A stretch of 64,000 nt of DNA, taken from contig NZ_CP107929.1 in assembly GCF_036017915.1 (NCBI RefSeq), forward strand, positions 6,313,001 through 6,377,000, in the 5' to 3' direction. Of the stretch, positions 1 through 8,123 are shown in pieces. Each line of letters opens with the position of its first letter. Positions within the stretch are counted from its first letter, which is position 1. Source of the DNA: Micromonospora sp. NBC_00421. GTDB taxonomy: Bacteria; Actinomycetota; Actinomycetes; Mycobacteriales; Micromonosporaceae. Under the pieces are notes generated by a model. That model ran no database searches. It saw only the letters and a program-made list of their open reading frames with translations, and was not told the DNA's origin. Made by a program: the position numbers and the translations under genes.

Positions 1-717
1 CACACCGACCGCGACCACCGCCAGGACCAGGTAGACCGCCAGCACCACGCCGAGGGCCAGCGGCACCGCCCGGGGGATCGTGCGGGCCGGGTCGCGGACC
101 TCCTCGCCGAGGGTGGCGATCCGGGCGTACCCGGCGAAGGCGAAGAAGAGCAGCCCGGCGGCGGTCAGCACGCCCCGGGCCGGGCCGGCGCCCTCGGCGA
201 GCCGGTCGAGCCGGACCTCCCCGGCGGCCAGGCCGGTCACCGCGACCAGGGCCAGCACCGCCAGCACCACGACCACGAGCACCTTCGTGGCGGCGACCGT
301 CCGGGTGACGCCGCGCAGGTTCACCGCGGTCACCGCGAGCACCGCGCCGACCGCGACCAGCCGGGCCTGCCCCGGCCACAGGTACGCCCCGATGGTCAGC
401 GCCATCGCCGCGCAGCTCGCCGTCTTGCCGACCACGAACCCCCAGCCGGCGAGGAAGCCGGCGAACGGGCCGAGGCGTTCCCGGCCGTAGACGTAGCTGC
501 CGCCGGATTCCGGGTAGCGGGCCGCCAACCGGGCCGAGCTGGTCGCGTTGCAGTAGGCGATGAACCCGGCCAGCGCCAGCGCCACGAGCAGTCCGCTGCC
601 ACCGGCTGCGGCGGCGGCCGGGGCGAAGACCACGAAGACGCCCGCACCGAGCATCGCGCCGAGCCCGACGACCACCGCATCGGGTACGCCCAACCGCCGG
701 CTCAGCCGATCCACCAC
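1..717 (-). CDS. APC-family amino acid permease (3' end outside window)
   Basis: The minus strand reads openly from a GTG at 717 (a second GTG at 714) to the window edge, so only the first ~239 residues are present. The N-terminus has the APC signature GLGAMLGAGVFVV (about residues 17-29), followed by the family motif ESGGSYVYGRERLG near residue 75 and several hydrophobic helices (LLVALALAGFIAY, LVVVVLAVLALVAV, LGVVLAVYLVLAVVAVGV). It probably imports or exchanges an amino acid or polyamine across the cytoplasmic membrane; the substrate cannot be told. The start lies 6 nt after the stop of the PAP2 gene with no good Shine-Dalgarno, which suggests translational coupling. The C-terminal half lies beyond base 1. 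Confidence 0.85.
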   Translation of the reverse strand, partial: MVDRLSRRLGVPDAVVVGLGAMLGAGVFVVFAPAAAAAGGSGLLVALALAGFIAYCNATSSARLAARYPESGGSYVYGRERLGPFAGFLAGWGFVVGKTASCAAMALTIGAYLWPGQARLVAVGAVLAVTAVNLRGVTRTVAATKVLVVVVLAVLALVAVTGLAAGEVRLDRLAEGAGPARGVLTAAGLLFFAFAGYARIATLGEEVRDPARTIPRAVPLALGVVLAVYLVLAVVAVGV

Positions 718-723
718 GGCAGG

Positions 724-1536
724 TTACGGGTCGGAGGTGAACGGGCGGCCCTCATCGTGCGACCGGCCCGGGTCGGAGGTGAACGGGCGGTCCCAGGCGC
801 GCAACCGGCCCGGCAACGGCAGCTCGTCCCAGGGGATCCGACGTAGCAGCCGATCTAGCAGGAGGCCGAGCAGTAGCCCCGCCACCGAGTCGGTCAGCCA
901 GTGCCAGCCCAGGTAGGTGGTGGTGCACAGGACCACCACCGGCGGCACCACCCGGACGGCGGTGACCAGCGGCCGGGGCATCCGCCGGCCGACGGTACGC
1001 AGCAGCGGGGCGAGCAGCAGGGCGAGCACCCCGTACCAGACGATCGCGTTGGCCACGTGCCCCGACGGGTACGACTGGGCGTAGCCGACCGGCAGGTCGT
1101 GCTGGAACAGCGGCAGGGTCTGTTCCGGCGGCAGGAACGGTTCCTTGACGCTCGCGGTGGGGGCCGGGCGGGCCGTCCAGACCTTGAGCGGGCCGATGGT
1201 CAGCAGGGTGAGCACGAAGGCGACCACGGGAGGCAGCAGTGGACGGACCGAACGGAGCCGGACGGCCAGCAGCACCCCCAGGGCGGCGGCCGACATCGTC
1301 AACGGGCTGCCCTGGCCGAGCAGGTTGAGCGCCCTGGCGATCCAGTACGCGGTGGTCGGCCGGTGCGCGTCCGCCCAGTCGGCGACCGCCCGGTCGACGC
1401 CGAAGAGGTGGCCGGTGGCGAGGGCCACGGTCAGGCCGACCAGGGCGGCGAACAGCACCAGGTCGTACCACCAGCCGGCCGGGCGGACCGGCCTGAGCCG
1501 TGCTCCGTCGCGTACCGTCGTGGTGGTCTCCCGCAC
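724..1536 (-). CDS. PAP2-superfamily membrane phosphatase
   Basis: 270 aa. Multi-helix membrane protein with the PAP2 catalytic motifs: KVWTARP (K118, R123-P124), PSGH (157-160, H160) and TYLGWHWLTD (H212, D216). Members dephosphorylate lipid phosphates such as undecaprenyl pyrophosphate or phosphatidic acid at the outer face of the membrane; the exact lipid is not deducible. The GTG start at 1536 has no Shine-Dalgarno, but TAGCGT lies 6 nt upstream (1543-1548), so the mRNA is probably leaderless. The C-terminus is odd: a 42-bp in-frame tandem duplication (728-769 and 770-811, 35/42 identical) repeats the peptide RPFTSDP just before the stop. Confidence 0.88.
   Translation of the reverse strand: MRETTTTVRDGARLRPVRPAGWWYDLVLFAALVGLTVALATGHLFGVDRAVADWADAHRPTTAYWIARALNLLGQGSPLTMSAAALGVLLAVRLRSVRPLLPPVVAFVLTLLTIGPLKVWTARPAPTASVKEPFLPPEQTLPLFQHDLPVGYAQSYPSGHVANAIVWYGVLALLLAPLLRTVGRRMPRPLVTAVRVVPPVVVLCTTTYLGWHWLTDSVAGLLLGLLLDRLLRRIPWDELPLPGRLRAWDRPFTSDPGRSHDEGRPFTSDP
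728..811. repeat. 42-bp in-frame tandem duplication
   Basis: Copies 728-769 and 770-811 share their first 21 bases exactly and 35 of 42 overall. Because 42 is a multiple of 3 it adds 14 codons at the 3' end of the PAP2 gene without shifting the frame. Confidence 0.85.
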
Positions 1537-1624
1537 GCGATCACGCTACCGGCCGACCCCTGTGGCCGTGGTGGCGCGGCCGGGGTCTGGCGTGGTGCGA
1601 CCCGGCGGCCGTGGTGGCGCGGCC

Positions 1625-1690
1625 CGTGGTCCGGCGTGGCGCGGCCCGTGGTCCGGCGTGGCGCGGCCCATGGTCCGGCGTGGCGCGGCC
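1625..1690. repeat. Three 22-bp tandem repeats
   Basis: Units 1625-1646, 1647-1668 and 1669-1690 differ by a single base; degenerate relatives continue back to about 1570. They fill the short gap between the divergent PAP2 and DUF4032 genes and overlap no plausible gene. Confidence 0.85.
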
Positions 1691-1741
1691 GGGGGTCTCG
1701 CGGGCCGGGGTCGATGTGTGTCGAACCACGAAGGGAGGCGC

Positions 1742-2980
1742 ATGCCGGGGGCACCCGGCACACTTGTCCCCGTGCGGATCACCTCGGCCCTCGTCGACCC
1801 GGCGCTGCTCGACCTTCCCTGGTCGACCCCGCTGGAGGAGTGGCCCGCCCGGCACCTGGTGGCGCTGCCACAGGGCATCTCCCGGCACATCGTCCGGTTC
1901 GTCCGCCTCGGCGACTACGTGTACGCCGTCAAGGAGACCGGGGAGCGGGTCGCCGAACGCGAGTACGACCTGTTGCGGGCGCTGGAACGGATCGACTTCC
2001 CGTCGGTGGAGGCGATCGCGATCGTGGCCGACCGACAGGCCGACGACGGCACCCCGCTGGACCCGGTGCTGATCACCCGGCACCTCCAGTTCTCGCTGCC
2101 CTACCGGGCGCTGTTCTCCCGCACGCTGCGCCCGGAGACGATGGGCCGGCTGCTCGACGCCCTCGCCGTGCTGCTGGTCCGGATGCACCTGACCGGCTTC
2201 TTCTGGGGCGACTGCTCACTGTCCAACACCCTGTTCCGGCGCGACGCCGGGGCATTCGCCGCCTACCTGGTCGATGCCGAGACCGGTGCGCTGCACCGCT
2301 CGTTGTCCAACGGGCAGCGCGGCGAGGACCTGGAGATCGCCCGGGTCAACATCTTCGGCGAGGCGCTGGACCTCCAGGCTGCCGGGCTGCTGCACGAGTC
2401 GATCGACCCGGAGGTGGTCTGCGAGGAGGTCGTGCAGCGCTACGAGCGGCTCTGGCACGAGATCACCTACGAGCAGCAGATCGAGCGGGAGGCCCGGCAC
2501 GACATCGAGGGCCGGATCCGCCGCCTCAACGACCTGGGTTTCGACGTGGCCGAGGTGGCCCTGTCGACGGTCGACGACGGGCGTTACCTGGTCCGCCCGA
2601 AGGTCGTCGACGCCGGCTACCACACCCGACGGCTGATCCGGCTCACCGGGTTGGACGCCGAGGAGAACCAGGCCCGCCGGCTCCTCAACGACCTGGACGC
2701 CTACCGGGTGGAGAGCGACCTGACCGACGAGCAGCAGGCCGCCCACCGCTGGCTGACCGAGGTCTTCGAGCCGGTCGTCCGGGCGGTCCCCGCCCACCTG
2801 CGGCACAAGCTGGAACCGCAGGAGATCTTCGCGCAGATCATCGAGCACAAGTGGCTGCTCTCCGAGCGGGCCCGTCGGGACGTGGGGATGGGCCCGGCGG
2901 TGCAGTCGTACCTGTCCGACGTGCTGGTGCACCGCCCCGACGAGCAGGCTGTCCTGGGTGTCGAGGTCCCCACCGCCTGA
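1742..2980 (+). CDS. DUF4032 domain protein, lipopolysaccharide-kinase-like
   Basis: 412 aa. ATG 1742 is chosen because AAGGGAGG lies just upstream (1730-1737); the reading frame stays open further upstream through repeats and is not believed. The N-terminal half resembles a WaaP/Kdo-kinase fold: YAVKETGERVAEREYDLL (ATP-binding lysine region), MHLTGFFWGDCSLSNTLF (catalytic-loop-like GDCSLSN) and YLVDAETG (DFG-like metal-binding position). The C-terminal half is the DUF4032 region characteristic of actinobacteria. The substrate is unknown; no LPS exists in these organisms, so it may phosphorylate a protein or small molecule. Cytoplasmic: no signal peptide or membrane segments. Confidence 0.85.
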   Translation: MPGAPGTLVPVRITSALVDPALLDLPWSTPLEEWPARHLVALPQGISRHIVRFVRLGDYVYAVKETGERVAEREYDLLRALERIDFPSVEAIAIVADRQADDGTPLDPVLITRHLQFSLPYRALFSRTLRPETMGRLLDALAVLLVRMHLTGFFWGDCSLSNTLFRRDAGAFAAYLVDAETGALHRSLSNGQRGEDLEIARVNIFGEALDLQAAGLLHESIDPEVVCEEVVQRYERLWHEITYEQQIEREARHDIEGRIRRLNDLGFDVAEVALSTVDDGRYLVRPKVVDAGYHTRRLIRLTGLDAEENQARRLLNDLDAYRVESDLTDEQQAAHRWLTEVFEPVVRAVPAHLRHKLEPQEIFAQIIEHKWLLSERARRDVGMGPAVQSYLSDVLVHRPDEQAVLGVEVPTA

Positions 2981-3044
2981 CCTGCATTCTTCCCGGCCTG
3001 CCCTTCTTCCCGGCCTGCATTCTTCCCGGCCTGCCTTCTTCTGG

Positions 3045-3108
3045 CCCGCCCGTCGCGTGGCCCGCCCGTCGCGTGGCCCGCCCGTCGCGTGGCCCGCCCG
3101 TCGCGTGG
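3045..3108. repeat. Four perfect 16-bp tandem repeats
   Basis: Four identical units at 3045-3060, 3061-3076, 3077-3092 and 3093-3108, followed by a degenerate fifth. Just before them (2985-3040) a ~16-bp C/T-rich unit containing cttcccggcctgc recurs three times. Both arrays lie downstream of the DUF4032 stop, outside genes. Confidence 0.9.
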
Positions 3109-3379
3109 CCCGTGCGTAGCGGGGCCCGCGCGCCTCCGGACCAGGTGGGCTCTCGCCGGTGCCTGGCCCACGCACCGTGACGACCCCGCGGTCCGCTCCA
3201 GGCCCAGGAAACCGCAGGTAGGACCTGCCATGCGCATCCTTTGGACCTGATGACGTAAACGAATCAGGATGCTTCACCGCGCATCCGGGGCACGTTTTAA
3301 CGCAACACCGTTGCGTTAAAACGCCGTGGGCGGCTGGTCAACCCGGGACAGGAAGTGCCCGATCGGGGAGCGGGGTGGG

Positions 3380-3492
3380 CCCGCTTGGCGATCATGGAGT
3401 GGTGGTGCCGACCTTGGGGGCTTTACGGGCGTTCTGTCACCCACCACAACTCCATGATCGGCGAGGCAGCGGTGGTCGACGAACAGCCGTTC
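3380..3492. repeat. Dispersed 113-bp palindromic repeat, copy 1
   Basis: Matches 25807-25919 at 107 of 113 positions with no indel. The core is an inverted repeat: cgatcatggagt...ggtg near 3389-3407 against caccacaactccatgatcg near 3442-3460 (one mismatch in this copy). It lies within the MITE-like element. Confidence 0.9.
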
Positions 3493-3583
3493 CACCTAAC
3501 GCAACGGTGTTGCGTTTCCACGTGGCGAGCGATCAGGGGTATGTGCGGGCTCGTACGGGCTCCCCTGATCACTCTGCCGCCAA

Positions 3584-3634
3584 TTCCCGCCTTCGTCCGG
3601 TTCCCGCCTTCGTCCGGTTCCCGCCTTCGTCCGG
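3584..3634. repeat. Three perfect 17-bp tandem repeats
   Basis: Unit ttcccgccttcgtccgg at 3584-3600, 3601-3617 and 3618-3634, inside the MITE-like element. Confidence 0.9.
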
Positions 3635-3865
3635 TCGCGGTCGCTACTCACCGCCGTAGTCCGCGCACCGTTGCCGGCCGCCTGCTCCCCGCCGGTTGCC
3701 GCGACCCGCCAGCCTCGGCCGAGGTCGCGCGGGCGCGCCCGTGACTCGTTAACGTCATCAGCTCTAAAGGACGCGCATGGCACATAATGGTGGTTGTGGG
3801 TCTGCACGTCTGTGTTGTTCATCGCGCGGACGGTTGAGAGCCGCACCGGACCGAGCCGGACCGAG

Positions 3866-3930
3866 CCGGACCGGACCGGACCGGACCGGACCGGACCGGA
3901 CCGGACCGGACCGGACCGGACCGGACCGGA
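3866..3930. repeat. Pentanucleotide microsatellite (ccgga)13
   Basis: Thirteen perfect copies of ccgga, preceded by an alternating ccgag/ccgga stretch from 3846. It sits between the MITE-like element and the 3' end of nagA, 44 bp downstream of the nagA stop, so any length change would leave coding sequence intact. Confidence 0.95.
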
Positions 3931-3973
3931 TGAGGTTGAGCTGGGCCAGGACAGGGTCGGGGCGGGACAGGTT

Positions 3974-5083
3974 TCAGTCGAGCCAGGTGCCGGCGCGCAT
4001 CACCCGGACCACGTTCAGCTCGTCGTCGAGCACCACCAGGTCGGCGCGGAGGCCCGCCTGGAGGGCACCCACCCGGTCACGCAGGCCGATGGCCCGGGCC
4101 GGGGTGGTGGCGACCATCCGTGCCGCGTCGGCGATCGGGATCCCGGCGGATACGGCGTGCCGCAGTGCGGCGTCCATGGTGAGGGTGCTGCCGGCGATCG
4201 CCCCGTCCCGGGTCAGGCGGGCCACCCCGTCGGCCACGGCTACCTGCTGGCCACCCAGCTCGTACTCGCCGTCGGGCATGCCGGCGGCGGCCATCGCGTC
4301 GGTGATCAGTGCGATCCGTTCCGGGCCGGCGACGCCGGTGGCGAAGGTGAGCATCCCGTCGTGCAGGTGCACCCCGTCGGCGACCAGTTCACAGACCACG
4401 TTCGGGGCCTCCAGCAGGGCCACCACCGGGCCGGGCTCGCGGTGGTGCAGCGGGCGCATCCCGTTGAACAGGTGGGTGCCGACGCTCGCCCCCGCCGAGA
4501 CCGCGGCCCGGGTCTGCTCCCAGGTGGCGTCGGTGTGGCCGACGGCGGCGACCACACCGTGTGAGGTGAGCAGCTTGATCGCGTCCAGGGCACCGGGGCG
4601 CTCGGGTGCCAGGGTGACCATGCGTACCGTCCCCGCCCCCTCCTCTAGGAGTCGGGTGAGCTCGTCGGTGGACGGGTCGCGGAGGAATTCCGGGTTCTGC
4701 GCGCCGCACCGGATCTTCGACAGGTACGGCCCCTCGAAGTGGACGCCCGCCAGCACGCCCTCCCGGACCAGCGGCGCGAACGCGGCGGTGGCCGCCCGCA
4801 TCAGGTCGAACGGGGCGCTGACCAGGCTGGCCAGCAGGGTGGTGGTGCCGTGGCGCCCGTGGAACGCGGCGGCCTCGCGGGCGGCGTCGGCGTCGCCGGC
4901 GGTGAAGGTGTGCCCGCCCCCGCCGTGGGTGTGCATGTCCACGAAGCCCGGCACGATCCAGTGCCCGTCGCGCTTGGCGGGGTACTCGGCGACGGCGGTG
5001 ATCCGCTCGCCGTCCAGCTCCACGCACCCCTGCCGGACCACGCCGGTCGGGGTCACCACCTTGCCGGTCACCCGCTGGGTCAT
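3974..5083 (-). CDS. nagA: N-acetylglucosamine-6-phosphate deacetylase
   Basis: 369 aa amidohydrolase that removes acetate from GlcNAc-6-P to give GlcN-6-P. Visible motifs: metal-binding HTHGGGGHTF near residue 55, EGPYLS in the middle, GHTDATWEQTR, HLFNGMRPLHHREPG and the catalytic-aspartate region LITDAMAAAGM. The ATG at 5083 overlaps the upstream kinase stop as ATGA, so it is the last gene of a three-gene operon (SIS deaminase, ROK kinase, NagA). Cytoplasmic. Expression presumably follows the operators at 7075-7180 bound by the divergent DeoR-type regulator. Confidence 0.93.
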   Translation of the reverse strand: MTQRVTGKVVTPTGVVRQGCVELDGERITAVAEYPAKRDGHWIVPGFVDMHTHGGGGHTFTAGDADAAREAAAFHGRHGTTTLLASLVSAPFDLMRAATAAFAPLVREGVLAGVHFEGPYLSKIRCGAQNPEFLRDPSTDELTRLLEEGAGTVRMVTLAPERPGALDAIKLLTSHGVVAAVGHTDATWEQTRAAVSAGASVGTHLFNGMRPLHHREPGPVVALLEAPNVVCELVADGVHLHDGMLTFATGVAGPERIALITDAMAAAGMPDGEYELGGQQVAVADGVARLTRDGAIAGSTLTMDAALRHAVSAGIPIADAARMVATTPARAIGLRDRVGALQAGLRADLVVLDDELNVVRVMRAGTWLD

Positions 5084-6093
5084 CGTCTCTCCAGACTGTC
5101 GAGGGCGAGCAGGGCGGCACCGAGGCAGCCGGCCTCGTCGCCGAGGGCCGCCGCGACCAGGCGCGGCTCCCGATGGAAGGTCATCCGTTCGTGCAGGGCC
5201 GCGCGGAGCGGGCCGAGCAGTTGCTCGCCGGCCCGGGCCAGACCGCCGCCGATGACCATGGTGTCCACGTCGTAGAGGGCCTGCCCGGTGGCGAGCCCGT
5301 CGGCCAGCGCCTCGACGGCCTCCCGCCACACCCGGCCGGCCAGTTCCTCACCGGCCGCCGCCCGCCCGGCCACCTCGGCCGCGCTCACCGCCGTACCGGC
5401 CGGGCGCGTTGCCGCGCCGGCCGGAGGTGCTGCCGTGCCGACTCCGGGCGGGCCGGCCTGCGTCGTTCCGTCGTCCAGTTCCGCGTAGCGGCGGGCGATG
5501 GCCGAGGCGGACGAGACGGCTTCCAGGCAGCCGGGCCGACCGCAGCCGCAGCGCGGGCCGTAGGGGCGTACCAGGATGTGGCCGATCTCGCCGGCCGCAC
5601 CGTGCGCGCCGACGGCGGCCGACCCGGCGACCACGTGCGCGGCGGCGATGCCGGTGCCGATCGCGACGAAGAGCACGTGCCGGGCGTCCCGGCCGGCACC
5701 GAGCCGGGCCTCGGCGATCCCGCCCACCCGCACGTCGTGGCCGAGCACCGCCGGCAGCCCGAGCCGCGCCGCCACCAGTTCCCGCAGCGGTACGTCCCGG
5801 AAGCCGACATTCGCCGACCAGACCGCCACCCCGGCGGCCTCGTCGACCACCCCGGGTACGGCGACGCCGCAGGCCACCGGGGTCGATCCGGCGGCACGCG
5901 CCTTGTCGGCCAGCCCTCCGGCGACGGTCAGGACGGTCTCCACCACGGCGTCCGGGCCGCGTCCGGCGTCGGTCGGGTGGCGTTCGGTGTACGCCACGCT
6001 GCCGTCCGGGCGGACCAGGGCGCACTTCATCCCGGTCCCACCGACGTCCAGCGCGACGACGAGGTGTTCGCCGTCGCCCGGCCCGTCGGTCAT
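5080..6093 (-). CDS. ROK-family sugar kinase, probably N-acetylglucosamine kinase
   Basis: 337 aa. N-terminal phosphate-binding motif ALDVGGTGMKCALV, catalytic region VLGHDVRVGGIAEARLGAG, IGTGIAAAHVV, and the ROK zinc-binding motif GPRCGCGRPGCLEAVSS. Between residues ~225 and 260 there is an Ala/Pro/Gly-rich insertion (PPGVGTAAPPAGAA) not usual for the family. ATG 6093 overlaps the stop of the SIS gene (ATGA), and its own stop overlaps nagA. The context favours phosphorylation of GlcNAc to GlcNAc-6-P as NagA substrate; GlcNAc versus a related amino sugar cannot be separated from sequence alone. Confidence 0.88.
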   Translation of the reverse strand: MTDGPGDGEHLVVALDVGGTGMKCALVRPDGSVAYTERHPTDAGRGPDAVVETVLTVAGGLADKARAAGSTPVACGVAVPGVVDEAAGVAVWSANVGFRDVPLRELVAARLGLPAVLGHDVRVGGIAEARLGAGRDARHVLFVAIGTGIAAAHVVAGSAAVGAHGAAGEIGHILVRPYGPRCGCGRPGCLEAVSSASAIARRYAELDDGTTQAGPPGVGTAAPPAGAATRPAGTAVSAAEVAGRAAAGEELAGRVWREAVEALADGLATGQALYDVDTMVIGGGLARAGEQLLGPLRAALHERMTFHREPRLVAAALGDEAGCLGAALLALDSLERR

Positions 6094-7019
6094 GCCAGCA
6101 CCACTGAGCGGGTCAGGTGTCGGGGCGCGTCCGGGTCCAGGCCGCGGCTGGTCGCCAGGGCCACCGCGAAGCGCTGGGCCAGGATCAGGTCGGCCATCGG
6201 GTCGACCGGGGTCCGGCCGGCCGCCCAACTGCCCAGCACGGTGTGGCATCCGTGGTGCCGGCTGTGCACGAACGCGGCCCCGGTGGCCGCCACGTCCTCC
6301 GGCAGACCGTCGGGCAGTTCCCCGAACGCCCAGACCAGTCGGCCGGGTGCGGCGATCGAGATGGGGCCGTGCCGGTAGTCCATCGCCGGGTACGCCTCGG
6401 CCCAGAAGGTGGCTGCCTCGCGGCACTTCAACGCGGCCTCCTGGGCCAGCCCGACGGTCCAGCCGCGACCGAGGAAGGTGGCCTGGTCGATGCGGGCCGG
6501 GTCGAGCGGCAGCGGGGCCCGGACGGCGACCTCGGCGTCGGCGGCCAGCGCCTCGACGTTGTCGCCGAGGTGGGCGCGGAGCAGCGCCAGGGCGGTGGTG
6601 GCGAACCGGGTCTGCACCACCGAACGCTCGTCGGCGAAGGGCATCGGCACGGCCGTGTCGGCAAGCGTGCCGGCGGGCGAGTCGGGGTCGCCGACCAGGA
6701 CGGTGGTGGGTGTCCGGCCGCGCAGCGCGGCGAGCAGGTCGAGGACCTCGGTGGTGGTGCCGGAGCGGGTGATCGCGATCAGCCGGTCGTAGCGACGGTC
6801 GGTGGGGAACTCGCTGGCCTGGAAGGCGTCGGTCTCGCCGTGACCGGCCCGCTCGCGCAGCCCGGCGTACGCCATCGCCATGAACCACGACGTGCCGCAA
6901 CCGACGACGGCGACCCGCTCGCCGGGTCGGGGGAGGCCGGTGGCGACGGTGTCGGCCAGCCGGGCCGCCTCCCGCCAGCAGTCGGGCTGGCTGGCGATCT
7001 CCGCGTCGACGTACGCCAT
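6090..7019 (-). CDS. SIS-domain sugar isomerase/deaminase (NagB-II-like)
   Basis: 309 aa with two SIS domains: the first around VAVVGCGTSWFMAMAYAGL and ITRSGTTTEVLDLLAAL, the second around FLGRGWTVGLAQEAALKCREAATFWAEAYPAMDYRHGP. This layout is that of the GlmS isomerase half without the glutaminase, typical of GlcN-6-P deaminases of the NagB-II/AgaS type that make fructose-6-P and ammonia. Start ATG 7019 is preceded by GAGGAG at good spacing; an upstream ATG at 7034 lacks one. First gene of the nag operon, divergent from the DeoR regulator. Confidence 0.85.
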   Translation of the reverse strand: MAYVDAEIASQPDCWREAARLADTVATGLPRPGERVAVVGCGTSWFMAMAYAGLRERAGHGETDAFQASEFPTDRRYDRLIAITRSGTTTEVLDLLAALRGRTPTTVLVGDPDSPAGTLADTAVPMPFADERSVVQTRFATTALALLRAHLGDNVEALAADAEVAVRAPLPLDPARIDQATFLGRGWTVGLAQEAALKCREAATFWAEAYPAMDYRHGPISIAAPGRLVWAFGELPDGLPEDVAATGAAFVHSRHHGCHTVLGSWAAGRTPVDPMADLILAQRFAVALATSRGLDPDAPRHLTRSVVLA

Positions 7020-7074
7020 GTGAACTCCTCGCACAGGGGAGGGAGGTGCGCAATACGGCTCATTACCACCGTCT

Positions 7075-7180
7075 TTCGCGCGTTATTCTGCGCGAATCGA
7101 GGCCGGTGTGGCAACCTGCCCCCGGATCGCGCAGAGCAGGGTTTTGCGCACCGCCAGTTTCGCGCACTACTGTGCACGCA
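7075..7180. promoter_or_regulatory. Two phased inverted-repeat operators of the nag regulator
   Basis: Operator 1 is TTCGCGC (7075-7081), 8 bp, GCGCGAA (7090-7096), a perfect inverted repeat. Operator 2 is TTCGCGC (7159-7165), 8 bp, GCACGCA (7174-7180), the same layout with two changes. Centres are 84 bp apart, almost exactly eight helical turns. Extra half-like sites gtgcgcaa (7037-7044) and ttgcgcac (7144-7151) flank them. Position between divergent genes suggests binding by the DeoR-type protein and possibly looping. Confidence 0.7.
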
Positions 7181-7218
7181 ATCAATCACCGTTCGGGCAG
7201 AGTCATCGGAGGCTCCAC

Positions 7219-8004
7219 GTGGACCGGTACGCCAGGTGGAACGCTCTGCTCGAGATGCTCACCGGCAGCGGCCGGGTCAGCGTCGAGGAGGCCGCCGAGC
7301 GGCTGGACGTCTCCCAGGCCACCATCCGACGCGATTTCGACCAGCTCGCCCAGCAGCAGATGATCACCCGGACCCGGGGTGGCGCGGTCGCCAACGGCGT
7401 CTCGTACGACCTGCCGCTGCGGTACAAGACGGCCAAGCACTCGGCGGAGAAGCAGCGGATCGGCGCCGCCGCCGCCGCGCTCGTCTCCCCCGGCACCGTG
7501 GTCGGTCTCAACGGCGGCACCACCAGCACCGAGGTGGCCCGTGCCCTGGCCGTCCGGCCGGATCTGAACACCAACGCCGAGGGTGCCCAGCTCACCGTGG
7601 TCACCAACGCCCTGAACATCGCCAACGAGCTGCTGGTGCGCTCGCGGATGAAGGTCGTGGTCGCCGGGGGTGTGGTGCGGCCGAAGTCGTTCGAACTGGT
7701 CGGGCCGCTCGGCGGGGCGCTGCTGCGCGAGGTCACCCTGGACGTCGCCCTGTTGGGCGTGGACGCGCTCGATCCCCAGCTGGGTGCCGCCGCCCACCAC
7801 GAGGGGGAGGCGGCGATGAACAACCTGATGGTGGCGCGGGCCAAGCGGGTGGTGATCATCGCGGACTCGTCCAAGCTGGGCGGTCACGCGTTCGCCCGGA
7901 TCTGTCCGGTGGAACGGGTGGAGACCCTGGTGACCGACTCGGGGGCGGCCCCCGAGCTGGTCGACGCGTTCCGCGCCGCAGGCGTGGCCGTCGTCTGCGC
8001 CTGA
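7219..8004 (+). CDS. DeoR-family transcriptional regulator of the nag operon
   Basis: 261 aa. GTG 7219 is used because CGGAGG lies 6-7 nt upstream; the frame extends further upstream through the operator region without support. N-terminal winged helix: VSVEEAAERLDVSQATIRRDFDQLAQQQMITRTRGGAV (residues ~18-55). The C-terminal DeoR sensor domain has the sugar-phosphate loop NGGTTSTEVARAL and IADSSKLGGHAFARICPVE. Such proteins are usually repressors released by a phosphosugar, here probably GlcN-6-P or GlcNAc-6-P (inferred from neighbours). Divergent from the SIS gene across a 199-bp region holding both operators. Confidence 0.88.
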   Translation: MDRYARWNALLEMLTGSGRVSVEEAAERLDVSQATIRRDFDQLAQQQMITRTRGGAVANGVSYDLPLRYKTAKHSAEKQRIGAAAAALVSPGTVVGLNGGTTSTEVARALAVRPDLNTNAEGAQLTVVTNALNIANELLVRSRMKVVVAGGVVRPKSFELVGPLGGALLREVTLDVALLGVDALDPQLGAAAHHEGEAAMNNLMVARAKRVVIIADSSKLGGHAFARICPVERVETLVTDSGAAPELVDAFRAAGVAVVCA

Positions 8005-8046
8005 GTGGCTCGTTGATACACCGTCGGTAGTGATCCGAACGCCGAT

Positions 8047-8085
8047 GCATACCGGGTATTGCCATGGCGGGCATACCGAGTATGG
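8047..8085 (+). promoter_or_regulatory. Paired near-palindromes (cataccGGGTAT / cataccGAGTATg) before ABC operon
   Basis: gcataccgggtattg (8047-8061) and gcataccgagtatgg (8071-8085) are near-identical 15-mers, each with dyad symmetry around ATACC..GTAT, spaced 24 bp start to start. They lie 39-77 bp before the ABC ATPase start, a suitable place for an operator; the regulator is not in the window as far as can be told. Confidence 0.55.
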
Positions 8086-8123
8086 TGTCCGCTGTCATAG
8101 CCCACCATCGGGGGAGGCGCAGC

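Larger units (their letters stand above)
3226..3782. mobile_element. MITE-like element with ~40-bp terminal inverted repeats, no transposase
   Basis: The segment 3229-3268 is the inverted complement of 3741-3779 with 34 of 40 positions matching, and the outermost 10 bases (tgccatgcgc) match exactly. The ~557-bp interior has no credible gene but carries three hairpins: 14-bp perfect arms 3293-3306/3310-3323 (aacgcaac core), 8-bp arms 3498-3505/3509-3516 with the same core, and gatcagggg/cccctgatc at 3531-3539/3562-3570. It also contains a 113-bp repeat shared with 25.8 kb and three 17-bp tandem units at 3584-3634. Non-autonomous transposable element is an inference; no clear target duplication is visible. 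Confidence 0.6.

Noticed and set aside
901..3180. 759-aa plus-strand open frame
   Set aside because: Runs antisense to the PAP2 gene and out of frame with DUF4032; composition is Arg/Gly/Pro shadow sequence typical of high-GC DNA.
5080..7053. Single 657-aa minus-strand protein spanning kinase and SIS regions
   Set aside because: The part upstream of 6093 is a shadow of the SIS gene; the ROK domain begins at the ATG overlapping the SIS stop.
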